DNA of 12,334 nt from an uncultured Veillonella sp. (GCA_934216375.1 CAKQBP010000018.1:1-12334), one strand, 5' to 3'. Positions 1-7,397 are shown, numbered from the stretch's first letter. Numbers and translations: made by a program. Notes: generated from the sequence alone by a model not told the origin.

Positions 1-537
1 CAGGAATATGTAGCCCATCTTATCGATTTGTGGCAAGAGGTACCTGTTTCTTTTATGAGAACTGAGTTTGACCGATATTTCTTACAGATTACTGGGGAAA
101 AGGTTATTACCAAAGAATTTCTCGAAGAAAACGGTAGTGACTATGGAGCCAAAAATATTTTTACTTTTAAAGAGGCTCTATTAAAAAGAGATATCGATAC
201 ATTACTTGAACTATTTCCATTTATGTTCGGCTATAAAGAATTAGACCGTGCTATGAGCTATATTGAGGGGCAATTACGTTTACAGTTGCTAGTTAGTGAA
301 TGTCGCCAAGCGGGTATGTCTGTTCAAGCCATACAAAACTTATGTAAGGATCATGATTCGTCATTTAAACCATATCCGATTAAGCTAGCTTACGAGGCGA
401 GTCCGAGAATTTCAATTAAGGCTCTACGAGCTTTATTAAAAGGGCTTTATGAGATTATATTAGATAGCCGTAGCAGCAAGGGCGATATTTGGCGATTTAG
501 AGATTTATGTATTACCTACTGTGGGTATAAGGGATAA
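1..537 (+). CDS. holA: Probable DNA polymerase III delta subunit (clamp loader), C-terminal part; 5' end outside window
   Basis: The reading frame is open from base 1 to the TAA at 535-537, giving 178 residues with no true start in the window; the TTG at base 28 is only an internal leucine codon. The pattern fits the second half of the HolA family, recognised by eye rather than by search: an E-x-x-x-x-x-L segment followed by VITKEFL, then NIFTFKEALLKRD (the N-x-F-x-L-x-D-A-hydrophobic block), a GQLRLQLLV helix where the family has a Q-F-R-x-L-L helix, and a C-terminal helix with ILDSRSSKGD where the family has a D-x-x-I-K-x-G block. In the family, delta opens the sliding clamp ring during clamp loading. 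The gene stops 2 nt before polC, so the two are almost certainly co-transcribed, and this replication neighbour supports the assignment. The C-terminal domain of delta is poorly conserved, so the call is probable, not certain. Confidence 0.6.
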   Translation, partial: QEYVAHLIDLWQEVPVSFMRTEFDRYFLQITGEKVITKEFLEENGSDYGAKNIFTFKEALLKRDIDTLLELFPFMFGYKELDRAMSYIEGQLRLQLLVSECRQAGMSVQAIQNLCKDHDSSFKPYPIKLAYEASPRISIKALRALLKGLYEIILDSRSSKGDIWRFRDLCITYCGYKG

Positions 538-539
538 AA

Positions 540-3500
540 ATGAAAGTACGTTATCGTGTTGTACCAAAACAGAATAAGAAATCATCCTTCTATGTGAACT
601 GTCATAGCCAACATGTGACGATTCAAGCAGCGGACTCTGCATTTTCCACATTGCTTAGTCTACGTGAAAGGTTGTCTGCATGGTATAAGGAAAAAAATAT
701 CTCTTTTAATGATATTCCAACAAATACAGATACAGCTTGTTGCTTTGCTTGGAAGGTAGATACTGAAACGGGTGAAGGTTTAGATACCTATTATTATGGC
801 GGTGGCTGTGGTGCTGGTGAATGGATTGAAGCGGCTGAAGCGCAACGTGAAGCTGAAGAGGCTAAAAAACAAGAACCTAGAGGCAAGTCTTTTGCGGGTT
901 ATGACCAACAAGATGAATATGATGATGTAGACGAAGATGATTTTGCCCCATTTGTAGAAGCTATTGAATTAGGCTATTTCAACAATAGTCCAGTTGTTGT
1001 GTCTCGTTCTAATCATACGGCTACCGAATCTAGCAGTAGTGATACTATCGCATCTGTGAGCAGTATACCTAAAGCAAGCAAAGGCTTTGGACCTAAAAAA
1101 ACTACAAAATCTACGGCTAAAGGAAGTGAAGGGGATGGCAAATATCCTCGTCGTGCACCAAAGGAGGCACCTACTGATGAAGGCATGATTTTAGGACCTA
1201 AAATTGAAGGGGTCACCTCTAAAATCATGGGCACCTTGGATACACCTAGTGTAATTTTTGAAGGTGTCTTTGTAGGTATAGATAAACGTGATACTAAGAC
1301 TGGTAAAAGTATCGTTAATGGCAGCATTGTAGATGATACAAATAGCATTAAATTTATCAAGTTTACGAACAGTCCTGAAGAAGGGGCTGAGTTACTAAAA
1401 CAACTAAAAGGCTTACAACGGGTTCGCGTACAAGGTAGTGTCAGCTTTGATGATCGTTTTGACAAGGATTATATCCTTTCTATTCGCAGTATTGAAGCAA
1501 TAGAAACTACTAGTGTGGAACGAACTGAAAATCGTCCGGACTCTCGTGTGGAACTCCACTTACATACTAAGATGAGTGATAAAGATGCTCTCGTATCTGT
1601 AAAGGACTTGTTTAAAACAATAAAAAAATGGGGTCATCCTGCGGTGGCTATTACGGACCATGGCGTAGTACAAGCCTTCCCAGAAGCGCAAGCTCTTGGT
1701 AAGGAGTTAGGTGTTAAAGTTATCTACGGTGTAGAAGGATATCTTATCGAAGATGAAACGGTAACAAAAGATGAAGAGCCTGTACTAGATAAAAAGAAGA
1801 AGAAGGAAAAAGACAAACGTTACCATATCATTTTATTAGCTAAAAATATGGTCGGTTTGCGTAATTTATATAAAATGATTTCCATTTCTCACCTTGAACA
1901 TTATAAGGTTCGTCCTCGTTTGCCTCGTTCCGTTATTGAAGAACATCGTGAAGGTATTATCATCGGTTCTGCCTGTGAAGCAGGGGAGCTTATGCAATCC
2001 ATCGTTCGTGGAGCTACAAAAGAAGAGCTTTTAGAAATAGCCTCCTTCTACGATTATCTTGAAATTCAGCCACATACTAACAATACGTTTTTGGTTCGTA
2101 AAGGTCTCATGCCCGACGAGCAGGCACTCATCGATATGAATAAGACCGTTATCGAATTAGGAGAAGCCTTAAATAAACCTGTATGTGCTACTTGTGACGT
2201 TCACTACCTGACACCAGAAGAAAAAATTTATCGTGAAATCATGTTAACTGCATGTGGTTATCCAGATGCAGATGAACAACCAGATTTACATTTACGTACT
2301 ACAGATGAAATGCTTGCGTCCTTCCCTTATTTAAGCAAAGAGAAAGCATACGAAGTAGTCGTTACTAATACACGTGCTATTAATGATAGCATTGAAGATA
2401 TTAAGCCCGTTCCTGATGGTACATATTCACCTAAGATTGAAGGTGCTGACGAAGCTTTCACAGAAATGTGCTATAGAAATGCGAAGGCTATTTACGGTGA
2501 TCCATTGCCGCGTGTCGTACAAGAACGTCTCGATTATGAATTGGATTGTATTATTTCCAATGGTTACGGCGTATTGTATTACATCGCTCATAAGCTGGTA
2601 AAAAAATCTCTTGATGATGGGTATCTCGTAGGTTCCCGTGGTTCCGTAGGGTCATCCTTTGCCGCTACCATGTCTGAGATTACAGAGGTAAACCCATTAC
2701 CGCCTCATTATGTATGCCCTAACTGTAAATATTCAGAATTCTTTGAAAAGGGTGAATATGCAGGGGGCTTTGACTTGCCTCGTAAAAACTGTCCTGAATG
2801 CGGTCATGCTTTACAAACAAATGGACATGATATTCCATTTGCTATTTTCCTTGGTTTCGAAGGTGATAAGGTTCCAGATATTGACCTTAACTTCTCTGGT
2901 GATTACCAAGCAAAAGCTCACAAATATACAGAAGAACTATTTGGCCGTGATAATGTATTTAAAGCAGGTACAATCGGCACTATAGCTGATAAAACTGCTT
3001 TTGGTTATGTTAAAAAGTACGCCGAAATTAGAGACATTCAAGCTCGTAATGGTTTCTTTGAACATTTAGCAAAGGGCTTTACAAATGTGAAGAATACTAC
3101 AGGCCAACATCCTGGTGGTATTATGGTATGTCCTCGAGATATGGATGTGCATCACTTTACGCCAATTCAACATCCAGCGAATAAAAAGGAAAGTGGCGTA
3201 TTAACGACACACTTTGATTATCATTCCATTGAAGGTCGTATGACTAAGCTAGATATTCTGGGCCATGATGATCCGACCATTATTCGTATGTTAGAGGATT
3301 TGACTGGTATCGACGCCAAAACAATACGATTTGATGATCCAAAAACATTGAGCTTGTTCTCCTCTACAGAGGGGATTGGCTTAACACCTGAACAATTGCA
3401 AGGTGACCAAGTAGCTAGCTTAGCTGTTCCAGAATGTGGCACGAAATTCGTACGGGGCATGCTTGAAGACTCTCGTCCCCAAACATTCTCTGATTTAGTT

Positions 3501-4331
3501 CGTATTTCTGGCTTTTCACATGGTACAAACGTATGGCTTGACAATGCGCAAGATCTCATTAAAAATGGTACTTGTAAGTTGAACGAAGCTATTTCGACCC
3601 GTGATGACGTTATGAACTTTTTGATTCATCGTGGTATGGATAGAAAACATAGTTTCTTCGTAATGGAAAACGTACGTAAAGGGAAGGGGATTGAAAAACG
3701 AAATAAACAAGGTCAAGCTACGACAGAATTTGAAGCAGAAATGCGTGAAAATAATATTCCTGAATGGTTTATTGAATCTTGTAAAAAGATTTCCTATCTA
3801 TTCCCACGGGCCCATGCGGTAGCTTACGTAATGATGGCTTTCCGTATTGCTTGGTTTAAGGTATATCATCCATTGGCATTTTATGCAGCTTACTTCTCCA
3901 TTCGTGCGAAAGCCTTCGATTTACGGATCATGACAGGGGACCTCAAAACACAATTGACCGAGTTTAACCGTATCAAGGCTCTTGATCGTGCTGCCAGTCC
4001 TAAAGATAAGGACCTTATGAGTGCCTTGGAAGTATCTATGGAGATGTATCAACGGGGCTATCGTTTTATTAATGTAGATATTCAACATTCCGAAGCTAGA
4101 CGCTTTAGTATTAAGGATGGCGCTTTATTGCCACCATTCTTAGCTATTGATTCTCTAGGTGAAACAGTGGCTGATGCTATCGTCGAAGAAAGAAATGAAC
4201 GTCCATTTACATCTCTAAAAGACTTACAACGCCGTTGTAAAGTATCAAATACCATCATTGATCTTATGAAAGACCTCAAATGCTGTGGTGAACTTCCTGA
4301 AGACGAACAAATGTCACTCTTTGGGGCATAA
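540..4331 (+). CDS. polC: DNA polymerase III alpha subunit, PolC type, lacking the DEDD exonuclease domain
   Basis: Replicative DNA polymerase of 1263 aa, against about 1440 aa for B. subtilis PolC. The ATG follows AAGGG at 529-533 with 6-nt spacing. Domains in order: a divergent N-terminal region (1-120) with a Gly-rich YYYGGGCGAGEW stretch and an Ala/Glu helix; an acidic patch (about 122-134); a Ser/Thr/Lys-rich linker (150-215); an OB fold (about 216-322); the PHP domain (336 to about 560); and the polymerase core. In the core, GSRGSVGSS starts at 698, the Zn cysteines are C726, C729, C751 and C754, and the catalytic aspartates are D780 and D782 (PDIDLNFSG) with a third likely at D905 (KLDILGHDD). 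The C-terminus carries a sliding-clamp-binding QMSLF (1257-1261). The oddity is that the exonuclease normally inserted in PHP (D-x-E-T-x-G motif onward, about 200 residues) is absent; at that place only residues 404-427, rich in Lys, Asp and Glu, link the two PHP halves. The flanking regions align well by eye with the B. subtilis protein as I recall it, so this is a clean domain absence and not a frameshift. Confidence 0.97.
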   Translation: MKVRYRVVPKQNKKSSFYVNCHSQHVTIQAADSAFSTLLSLRERLSAWYKEKNISFNDIPTNTDTACCFAWKVDTETGEGLDTYYYGGGCGAGEWIEAAEAQREAEEAKKQEPRGKSFAGYDQQDEYDDVDEDDFAPFVEAIELGYFNNSPVVVSRSNHTATESSSSDTIASVSSIPKASKGFGPKKTTKSTAKGSEGDGKYPRRAPKEAPTDEGMILGPKIEGVTSKIMGTLDTPSVIFEGVFVGIDKRDTKTGKSIVNGSIVDDTNSIKFIKFTNSPEEGAELLKQLKGLQRVRVQGSVSFDDRFDKDYILSIRSIEAIETTSVERTENRPDSRVELHLHTKMSDKDALVSVKDLFKTIKKWGHPAVAITDHGVVQAFPEAQALGKELGVKVIYGVEGYLIEDETVTKDEEPVLDKKKKKEKDKRYHIILLAKNMVGLRNLYKMISISHLEHYKVRPRLPRSVIEEHREGIIIGSACEAGELMQSIVRGATKEELLEIASFYDYLEIQPHTNNTFLVRKGLMPDEQALIDMNKTVIELGEALNKPVCATCDVHYLTPEEKIYREIMLTACGYPDADEQPDLHLRTTDEMLASFPYLSKEKAYEVVVTNTRAINDSIEDIKPVPDGTYSPKIEGADEAFTEMCYRNAKAIYGDPLPRVVQERLDYELDCIISNGYGVLYYIAHKLVKKSLDDGYLVGSRGSVGSSFAATMSEITEVNPLPPHYVCPNCKYSEFFEKGEYAGGFDLPRKNCPECGHALQTNGHDIPFAIFLGFEGDKVPDIDLNFSGDYQAKAHKYTEELFGRDNVFKAGTIGTIADKTAFGYVKKYAEIRDIQARNGFFEHLAKGFTNVKNTTGQHPGGIMVCPRDMDVHHFTPIQHPANKKESGVLTTHFDYHSIEGRMTKLDILGHDDPTIIRMLEDLTGIDAKTIRFDDPKTLSLFSSTEGIGLTPEQLQGDQVASLAVPECGTKFVRGMLEDSRPQTFSDLVRISGFSHGTNVWLDNAQDLIKNGTCKLNEAISTRDDVMNFLIHRGMDRKHSFFVMENVRKGKGIEKRNKQGQATTEFEAEMRENNIPEWFIESCKKISYLFPRAHAVAYVMMAFRIAWFKVYHPLAFYAAYFSIRAKAFDLRIMTGDLKTQLTEFNRIKALDRAASPKDKDLMSALEVSMEMYQRGYRFINVDIQHSEARRFSIKDGALLPPFLAIDSLGETVADAIVEERNERPFTSLKDLQRRCKVSNTIIDLMKDLKCCGELPEDEQMSLFGA

Positions 4332-4361
4332 CAAAATACAAGGTAAGACTCAAATACAAAG

Positions 4362-4401
4362 TAAGCACTATATCTCAAATGTGGATATAGTGCTTATTTT
4401 T
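4362..4401 (+). terminator. Intrinsic terminator after polC
   Basis: Thirteen base pairs form between 4362-4374 (TAAGCACTATATC) and 4384-4396 (GATATAGTGCTTA), with a 9-nt loop and a T run at 4397-4401. It lies 30 nt after the polC stop and separates the replication genes from the low-GC block that follows. Confidence 0.9.
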
Positions 4402-4417
4402 ATGTAGTTTGCTACAA

Positions 4418-4423
4418 TATAAT
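4418..4423 (+). promoter_or_regulatory. Possible -10 box for the small-gene block
   Basis: A perfect TATAAT lies between the polC terminator and the next gene, 35 nt before its ATG. No good -35 box is present at 16-18 nt upstream (the best there is TATTTT at 4395-4400), so this is a weak promoter call in AT-rich sequence. Confidence 0.35.
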
Positions 4424-4458
4424 TAATATATATCATTGGTGCAAGGGAGTGTTGGGAA

Positions 4459-4776
4459 ATGATAGGTAGTTTATTAAAATTATTAGGAATCTATTCATCA
4501 AATAGTAGTGTTTCTAAAGTGCCTAAACTAAATACAAAAGTAGAAGAAAATAGTAATGCTTTTAACATAACTGATCGACTTTCTAATCAAGCTGATGATA
4601 TTAAACTTTGGGATATTAAGCCAGAAGATATTCCTGAATTAGAAGAATCAGATATTCCAGGTGTACACTTTAACGAATTCCGGGAATATGTAGATGAAGA
4701 GGGGAATGTATTATCTCCATCAGAGGTCGATGCGATAAGGTATAAAGACGATTATGAGGACGATTATTATAGATAA
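4459..4776 (+). CDS. Small acidic protein of unknown function (105 aa)
   Basis: The ATG at 4459 is preceded by AAGGGAG at 4443-4449 with 9-nt spacing, which supports a real gene. The protein opens with a short hydrophobic helix (MIGSLLKLLGIY), too short and unbroken by a cleavage site to be called a signal peptide. A Ser/Asn-rich stretch follows (13-45), then a strongly acidic second half (46-105) with repeated D-I-P and E-D-I-P steps, the segment DEEGNVLSPSEVDAI (79-93), and a tail dominated by Asp, Glu and Tyr. I do not recognise the family. GC is around 28-30%, well below polC and the rib genes, and codons favour A/T-ending forms, hinting at acquired DNA. It shares a strand and a block with the next gene (49-nt gap) and may be co-transcribed with it. 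Acidic small proteins of this sort can be immunity proteins, but no partner toxin is in the window. Confidence 0.6.
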   Translation: MIGSLLKLLGIYSSNSSVSKVPKLNTKVEENSNAFNITDRLSNQADDIKLWDIKPEDIPELEESDIPGVHFNEFREYVDEEGNVLSPSEVDAIRYKDDYEDDYYR

Positions 4777-4825
4777 AAAGAAATAGTTAATTTGTTATAT
4801 GTATATTGAATCGAGTTGGTGAATT

Positions 4826-5284
4826 ATGAGAGTTCCAATATATGAAGCTTTAGCACACTATAAAAAGAATGAAGAGCTACCTTATACAGAATATTTTGGA
4901 TTAGGATTTTTTTCTGATATATCATTAGCTGAAGAGGCTCTAGTTGAATCTAAAATATTGTCTGGATTTTCTAAGTTAAATGATAATTCCTTTTCTATAA
5001 AAACTCACTATTTAAATGATTGTGCTCATATAGGTGATGATATTAACTATGAAATAGTAAATAACAAAATTTATGGTGTTTGGTATGATTACGATATAGA
5101 TCTATATTATTCCAGTTCTGGATACATAGGTTTATTTAGCACTTTAGAATATGCAGAGAAAGCATTAGATTGGTATAAGACCTGGGATATATTTAAAGTA
5201 TATGGTTTAGATTGTTTAGGAATTGATTCAATTACTCTTAATTTAAGGGGCTGGACTGAAGGTTTTATAACAGTATATGATTAA
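4826..5284 (+). CDS. Protein of unknown function with two repeats of a FGxFSSxxxAExAL-type module (152 aa)
   Basis: The ATG at 4826 follows a modest GGTGA (4818-4822). The protein has two copies of one module. The first is at about 22-64 (YFGLGFFSDISLAEEAL, then a SGF turn and FSIKTHYLN). The second is at about 82-152 (IYGVWYDYD, then YIGLFSTLEYAEKAL, a short helix, SITLNL and the ending WTEGFITVYD). The shape (a Y-x-x-x-x-Y-D lead-in, G-hydrophobic-F-S, an A-E-x-A-L helix, then a strand and W-x-E-G-F) resembles small uncharacterised domains I recall as DUF7336-like, often found beside polymorphic-toxin or immunity genes; this is from memory and unconfirmed. GC is about 25-30%, like the upstream gene and unlike the rest of the window. 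No signal peptide or membrane segment is visible, so it is probably cytosolic. No function can be assigned. Confidence 0.65.
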   Translation: MRVPIYEALAHYKKNEELPYTEYFGLGFFSDISLAEEALVESKILSGFSKLNDNSFSIKTHYLNDCAHIGDDINYEIVNNKIYGVWYDYDIDLYYSSSGYIGLFSTLEYAEKALDWYKTWDIFKVYGLDCLGIDSITLNLRGWTEGFITVYD

Positions 5285-5295
5285 AATTATGCAAT

Positions 5296-5330
5296 AAAAG
5301 AGGTATCATCAAATGATGACACCTCTTTTT
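5296..5330. terminator. Bidirectional intrinsic terminator between convergent genes
   Basis: AAAAGAGGT (5296-5304) pairs with ACCTCTTTT (5321-5329). After one A/C mismatch, TCATC (5306-5310) pairs with GATGA (5315-5319) around an AAAT loop. A T run ends the + strand version, and the A run at 5296-5299 gives a T run on the - strand. It can stop the small-gene block on + and the pyruvate oxidase gene on -, whose stop codon is 51 nt away. Confidence 0.88.
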
Positions 5331-5380
5331 GAAAGTTTTGCAGTGTATTTATTTTGGCAGATTTTGTAAATATTGCAATA

Positions 5381-7123
5381 TTAGTATAGGGATTTATATT
5401 TCATCCAGTTTGTTTTGGCCATTTCTTTAAGCTCTGTACCACGGCCATCAAGAATTGCATTGATTAAGTATTTGCTAAAGCCCTTAGCTTGTTGATATGC
5501 AATTTTAGGAGGCATTGCAAGTTCTTGTTTGTCTACGCGAACATTAACGATTACTGGGCCATTATGGTTAAGGGCTTCCGTGATTTTTTCATCCACTTCG
5601 CTAGAGTTATGAATGCTAACCCCTTTGATACCAGCAGCTTCAGCTAGTTTACCGAAATCTGGATTTACAAAGTCTGTAGCGTAGTCTAGATAGCCGGAAG
5701 CTTTCATTTCCATAGCGATAAAGCTAAGTTCTTCGTTATTGAATACAAAGATTTTAATTGGTAGATTCAATTGTTTTAAAGTCAGCATTTCGCCCATCAT
5801 CATTGTAAAGCCACCGTCACCAGAGAGGGAGATGACTTGACGATTAGGACATGCATTTTGAGCACCAATGGCGTGCATCATAGCATTAGCCATGGAGCCG
5901 TGGCTAAAGGATCCTAAAATACGGCGTTTACCATTTGTTTTTAGATGGCGAGCAGTCCAAATAACTGGAGTACCTACGTCAAAGGTAAAGATTGCGTCTT
6001 CTGCCGCTAGTTTATTGAGGCGATTTACGAAGTATTGAGGGTGAATTGCTACACCATCTGGCTCGGCAACGGCATAGCTATCTAAATCACCTCTAAATTT
6101 AGTGTACGCTTTACGCACTGTGTCGATAAATTCAGTATCACCACGTTGGCCTACAAGAGGTAATAATTCTTTTAACGTATCTTTTACAGTACCAATGATA
6201 CCTTGTGTAAGAGGTACGCGACGACCTAAAGCGCTAGGATCTCTATCTACTTGTATTACTTTCGCATTTTCTGGATAGAATGGACGGTAAGGAAAGTCTG
6301 TACCAAGCATTACCAATGTATCACATTGTTCAATAGCACGGTAGCCAGATGTATAGCCTAATAGGCCAGTCATACCTACATCATATGGATTATCCCATTC
6401 AACCCATTCTTTACCTCTGAAAGCATGTACAACCGGTGCTTGTAAGCGTTTTGCTAATTCTACCACTTCGTCATGAGCACCTTCACAGCCGGCACCACAG
6501 AATAGGGTAATACGTTTGCCTGTTTCTAAATGAGCAGCCATTTCTTCAATATCTTCTCGTTGTGGAACAATATGAGGTAAACGAGGTGGGGCCCATATAG
6601 GTAATTCGTCAATTTCCATTTCCATAACTGCAACGTCCCCAGGAAGAACGATAACAGCAACATCTTGGTTACCAACAGCAGCGTTCATAGCACGGAATAG
6701 AATTTCCGGCATTTGTTTAGGACTAGAAATAAGTTCACAGAAACAAGAACACTCTTTGAATAGATTTTCTGGATGTGTTTCTTGGAAATAGTTCAAACCT
6801 ACTTCAGATTGAGGTATGTGAGAAGCAATGGCTAATACTGGAACACGATTGCGATGACAGTCAAAGAGACCATTAATCAAGTGTAAGTTGCCAGGACCAG
6901 AGCTACCAGCACATACAGTTAGTTTATGAGTTAGGGATGCTTCTGCACCGGCAGCAAAGGCTGCTGTTTCTTCATGTCGTACATGTTCAAAAGCAATTTT
7001 ACCATTGCGGCGTAAACTATCATTTACAGAGTTTAGACTATCTCCAGTGATACCGTAAATGCGTTCGATGCCCGCATTGGCTAAGACTTCTATAAGTACA
7101 TCAGAAATTCGTTTTTTTGCCAT
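5381..7123 (-). CDS. poxB: Pyruvate oxidase / pyruvate:quinone oxidoreductase, PoxB type
   Basis: ThDP- and FAD-dependent enzyme of 580 aa (E. coli PoxB is 572 aa) converting pyruvate to acetate and CO2. By eye it is closer to E. coli PoxB than to the acetyl-phosphate-forming SpxB/Pox enzymes: RHEETAAFAAGAEA holds the catalytic Glu (E51), followed by CAGSSGPGNLHLINGLFDCHRN (71-92), the FAD region with RGKEWVEWDNPYDVGMTGL (236-254), FDVGTP (381-386), GSFSHGSMANAM (404-415), and the ThDP/Mg motif GDGGF (435-439) to NN (462-463). Residues 549-580 match the PoxB C-terminal amphipathic peptide (GFSKYL, GRGTELKEMAKTNW), which in E. coli is released on activation and binds the membrane so electrons pass to quinone. 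A peripheral membrane, quinone-reducing enzyme is therefore likely; direct O2 reduction to H2O2 cannot be excluded. The ATG follows AGGTGAT (7133-7127 on -). It is transcribed alone, divergent from the riboflavin operon, and ends at the bidirectional terminator. Confidence 0.93.
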   Translation of the reverse strand: MAKKRISDVLIEVLANAGIERIYGITGDSLNSVNDSLRRNGKIAFEHVRHEETAAFAAGAEASLTHKLTVCAGSSGPGNLHLINGLFDCHRNRVPVLAIASHIPQSEVGLNYFQETHPENLFKECSCFCELISSPKQMPEILFRAMNAAVGNQDVAVIVLPGDVAVMEMEIDELPIWAPPRLPHIVPQREDIEEMAAHLETGKRITLFCGAGCEGAHDEVVELAKRLQAPVVHAFRGKEWVEWDNPYDVGMTGLLGYTSGYRAIEQCDTLVMLGTDFPYRPFYPENAKVIQVDRDPSALGRRVPLTQGIIGTVKDTLKELLPLVGQRGDTEFIDTVRKAYTKFRGDLDSYAVAEPDGVAIHPQYFVNRLNKLAAEDAIFTFDVGTPVIWTARHLKTNGKRRILGSFSHGSMANAMMHAIGAQNACPNRQVISLSGDGGFTMMMGEMLTLKQLNLPIKIFVFNNEELSFIAMEMKASGYLDYATDFVNPDFGKLAEAAGIKGVSIHNSSEVDEKITEALNHNGPVIVNVRVDKQELAMPPKIAYQQAKGFSKYLINAILDGRGTELKEMAKTNWMKYKSLY

Positions 7124-7158
7124 ATTATCACCTATATTTAATAATTACTATCATTAAA

Positions 7159-7179
7159 ATATGGTTATTCAAACCATAT
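7159..7179 (-). promoter_or_regulatory. Inverted repeat in the pyruvate oxidase leader, possible operator
   Basis: ATATGGTT (7159-7166) and AACCATAT (7172-7179) form perfect 8-bp arms around a 5-nt centre, starting 36 bp upstream of the poxB start codon. The size and symmetry fit a dimeric regulator site; as RNA it would form a small hairpin with no T run, so it is not a terminator. The binding factor is unknown. Confidence 0.45.
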
Positions 7180-7368
7180 ATACTATATTAGACTTGTTTA
7201 ACTTGTAATTATGTGATAAAAGTTACTATTTACTGTATACATAGTTTATATATGTTTATATTAAAAGTAAATATATATTATTATTTATATTGTTCTAGTA
7301 TTTGTGTTCTAAAAATTATATTTTAATTAAATTATTTAATATTCTTTCTCAATACAAAACTATTATTC

Positions 7369-7397
7369 TTGCATAACATTAATAAAAGTGTTATTAT
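7369..7397 (+). promoter_or_regulatory. Promoter of the riboflavin operon
   Basis: TTGCAT (7369-7374) and TATTAT (7392-7397) are spaced by 17 nt, close to the sigma-A-type consensus. Transcription would start near 7404, about 17 nt before the riboswitch, which is the expected arrangement. Confidence 0.65.

Noticed and set aside
28..30. TTG as a start codon for the first gene
   Set aside because: The frame is open to base 1 and the upstream residues continue the protein; no ribosome binding site is present, so the gene starts before the window.
1013..1465. 150-aa open frame on the - strand inside polC
   Set aside because: It lies antisense to conserved polC coding sequence, has no recognisable domain or ribosome binding site, and looks like a shadow frame.
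4333..4362. Imperfect direct repeat (ATACAAGGTAAG / ATACAAAGTAAG) after polC
   Set aside because: Only two short copies, partly overlapping the terminator stem; not enough to call a repeat element or attachment site.
7213..7224. TGTGA half-site suggesting a CRP/FNR-type operator near poxB
   Set aside because: No matching TCACA half at the right distance, so a single pentamer is not evidence.
7247..7279. Eleven-bp A/T-only hairpin in the divergent region
   Set aside because: Made almost wholly of alternating A and T in DNA of about 15% GC; expected by composition and without a T run or conserved core.
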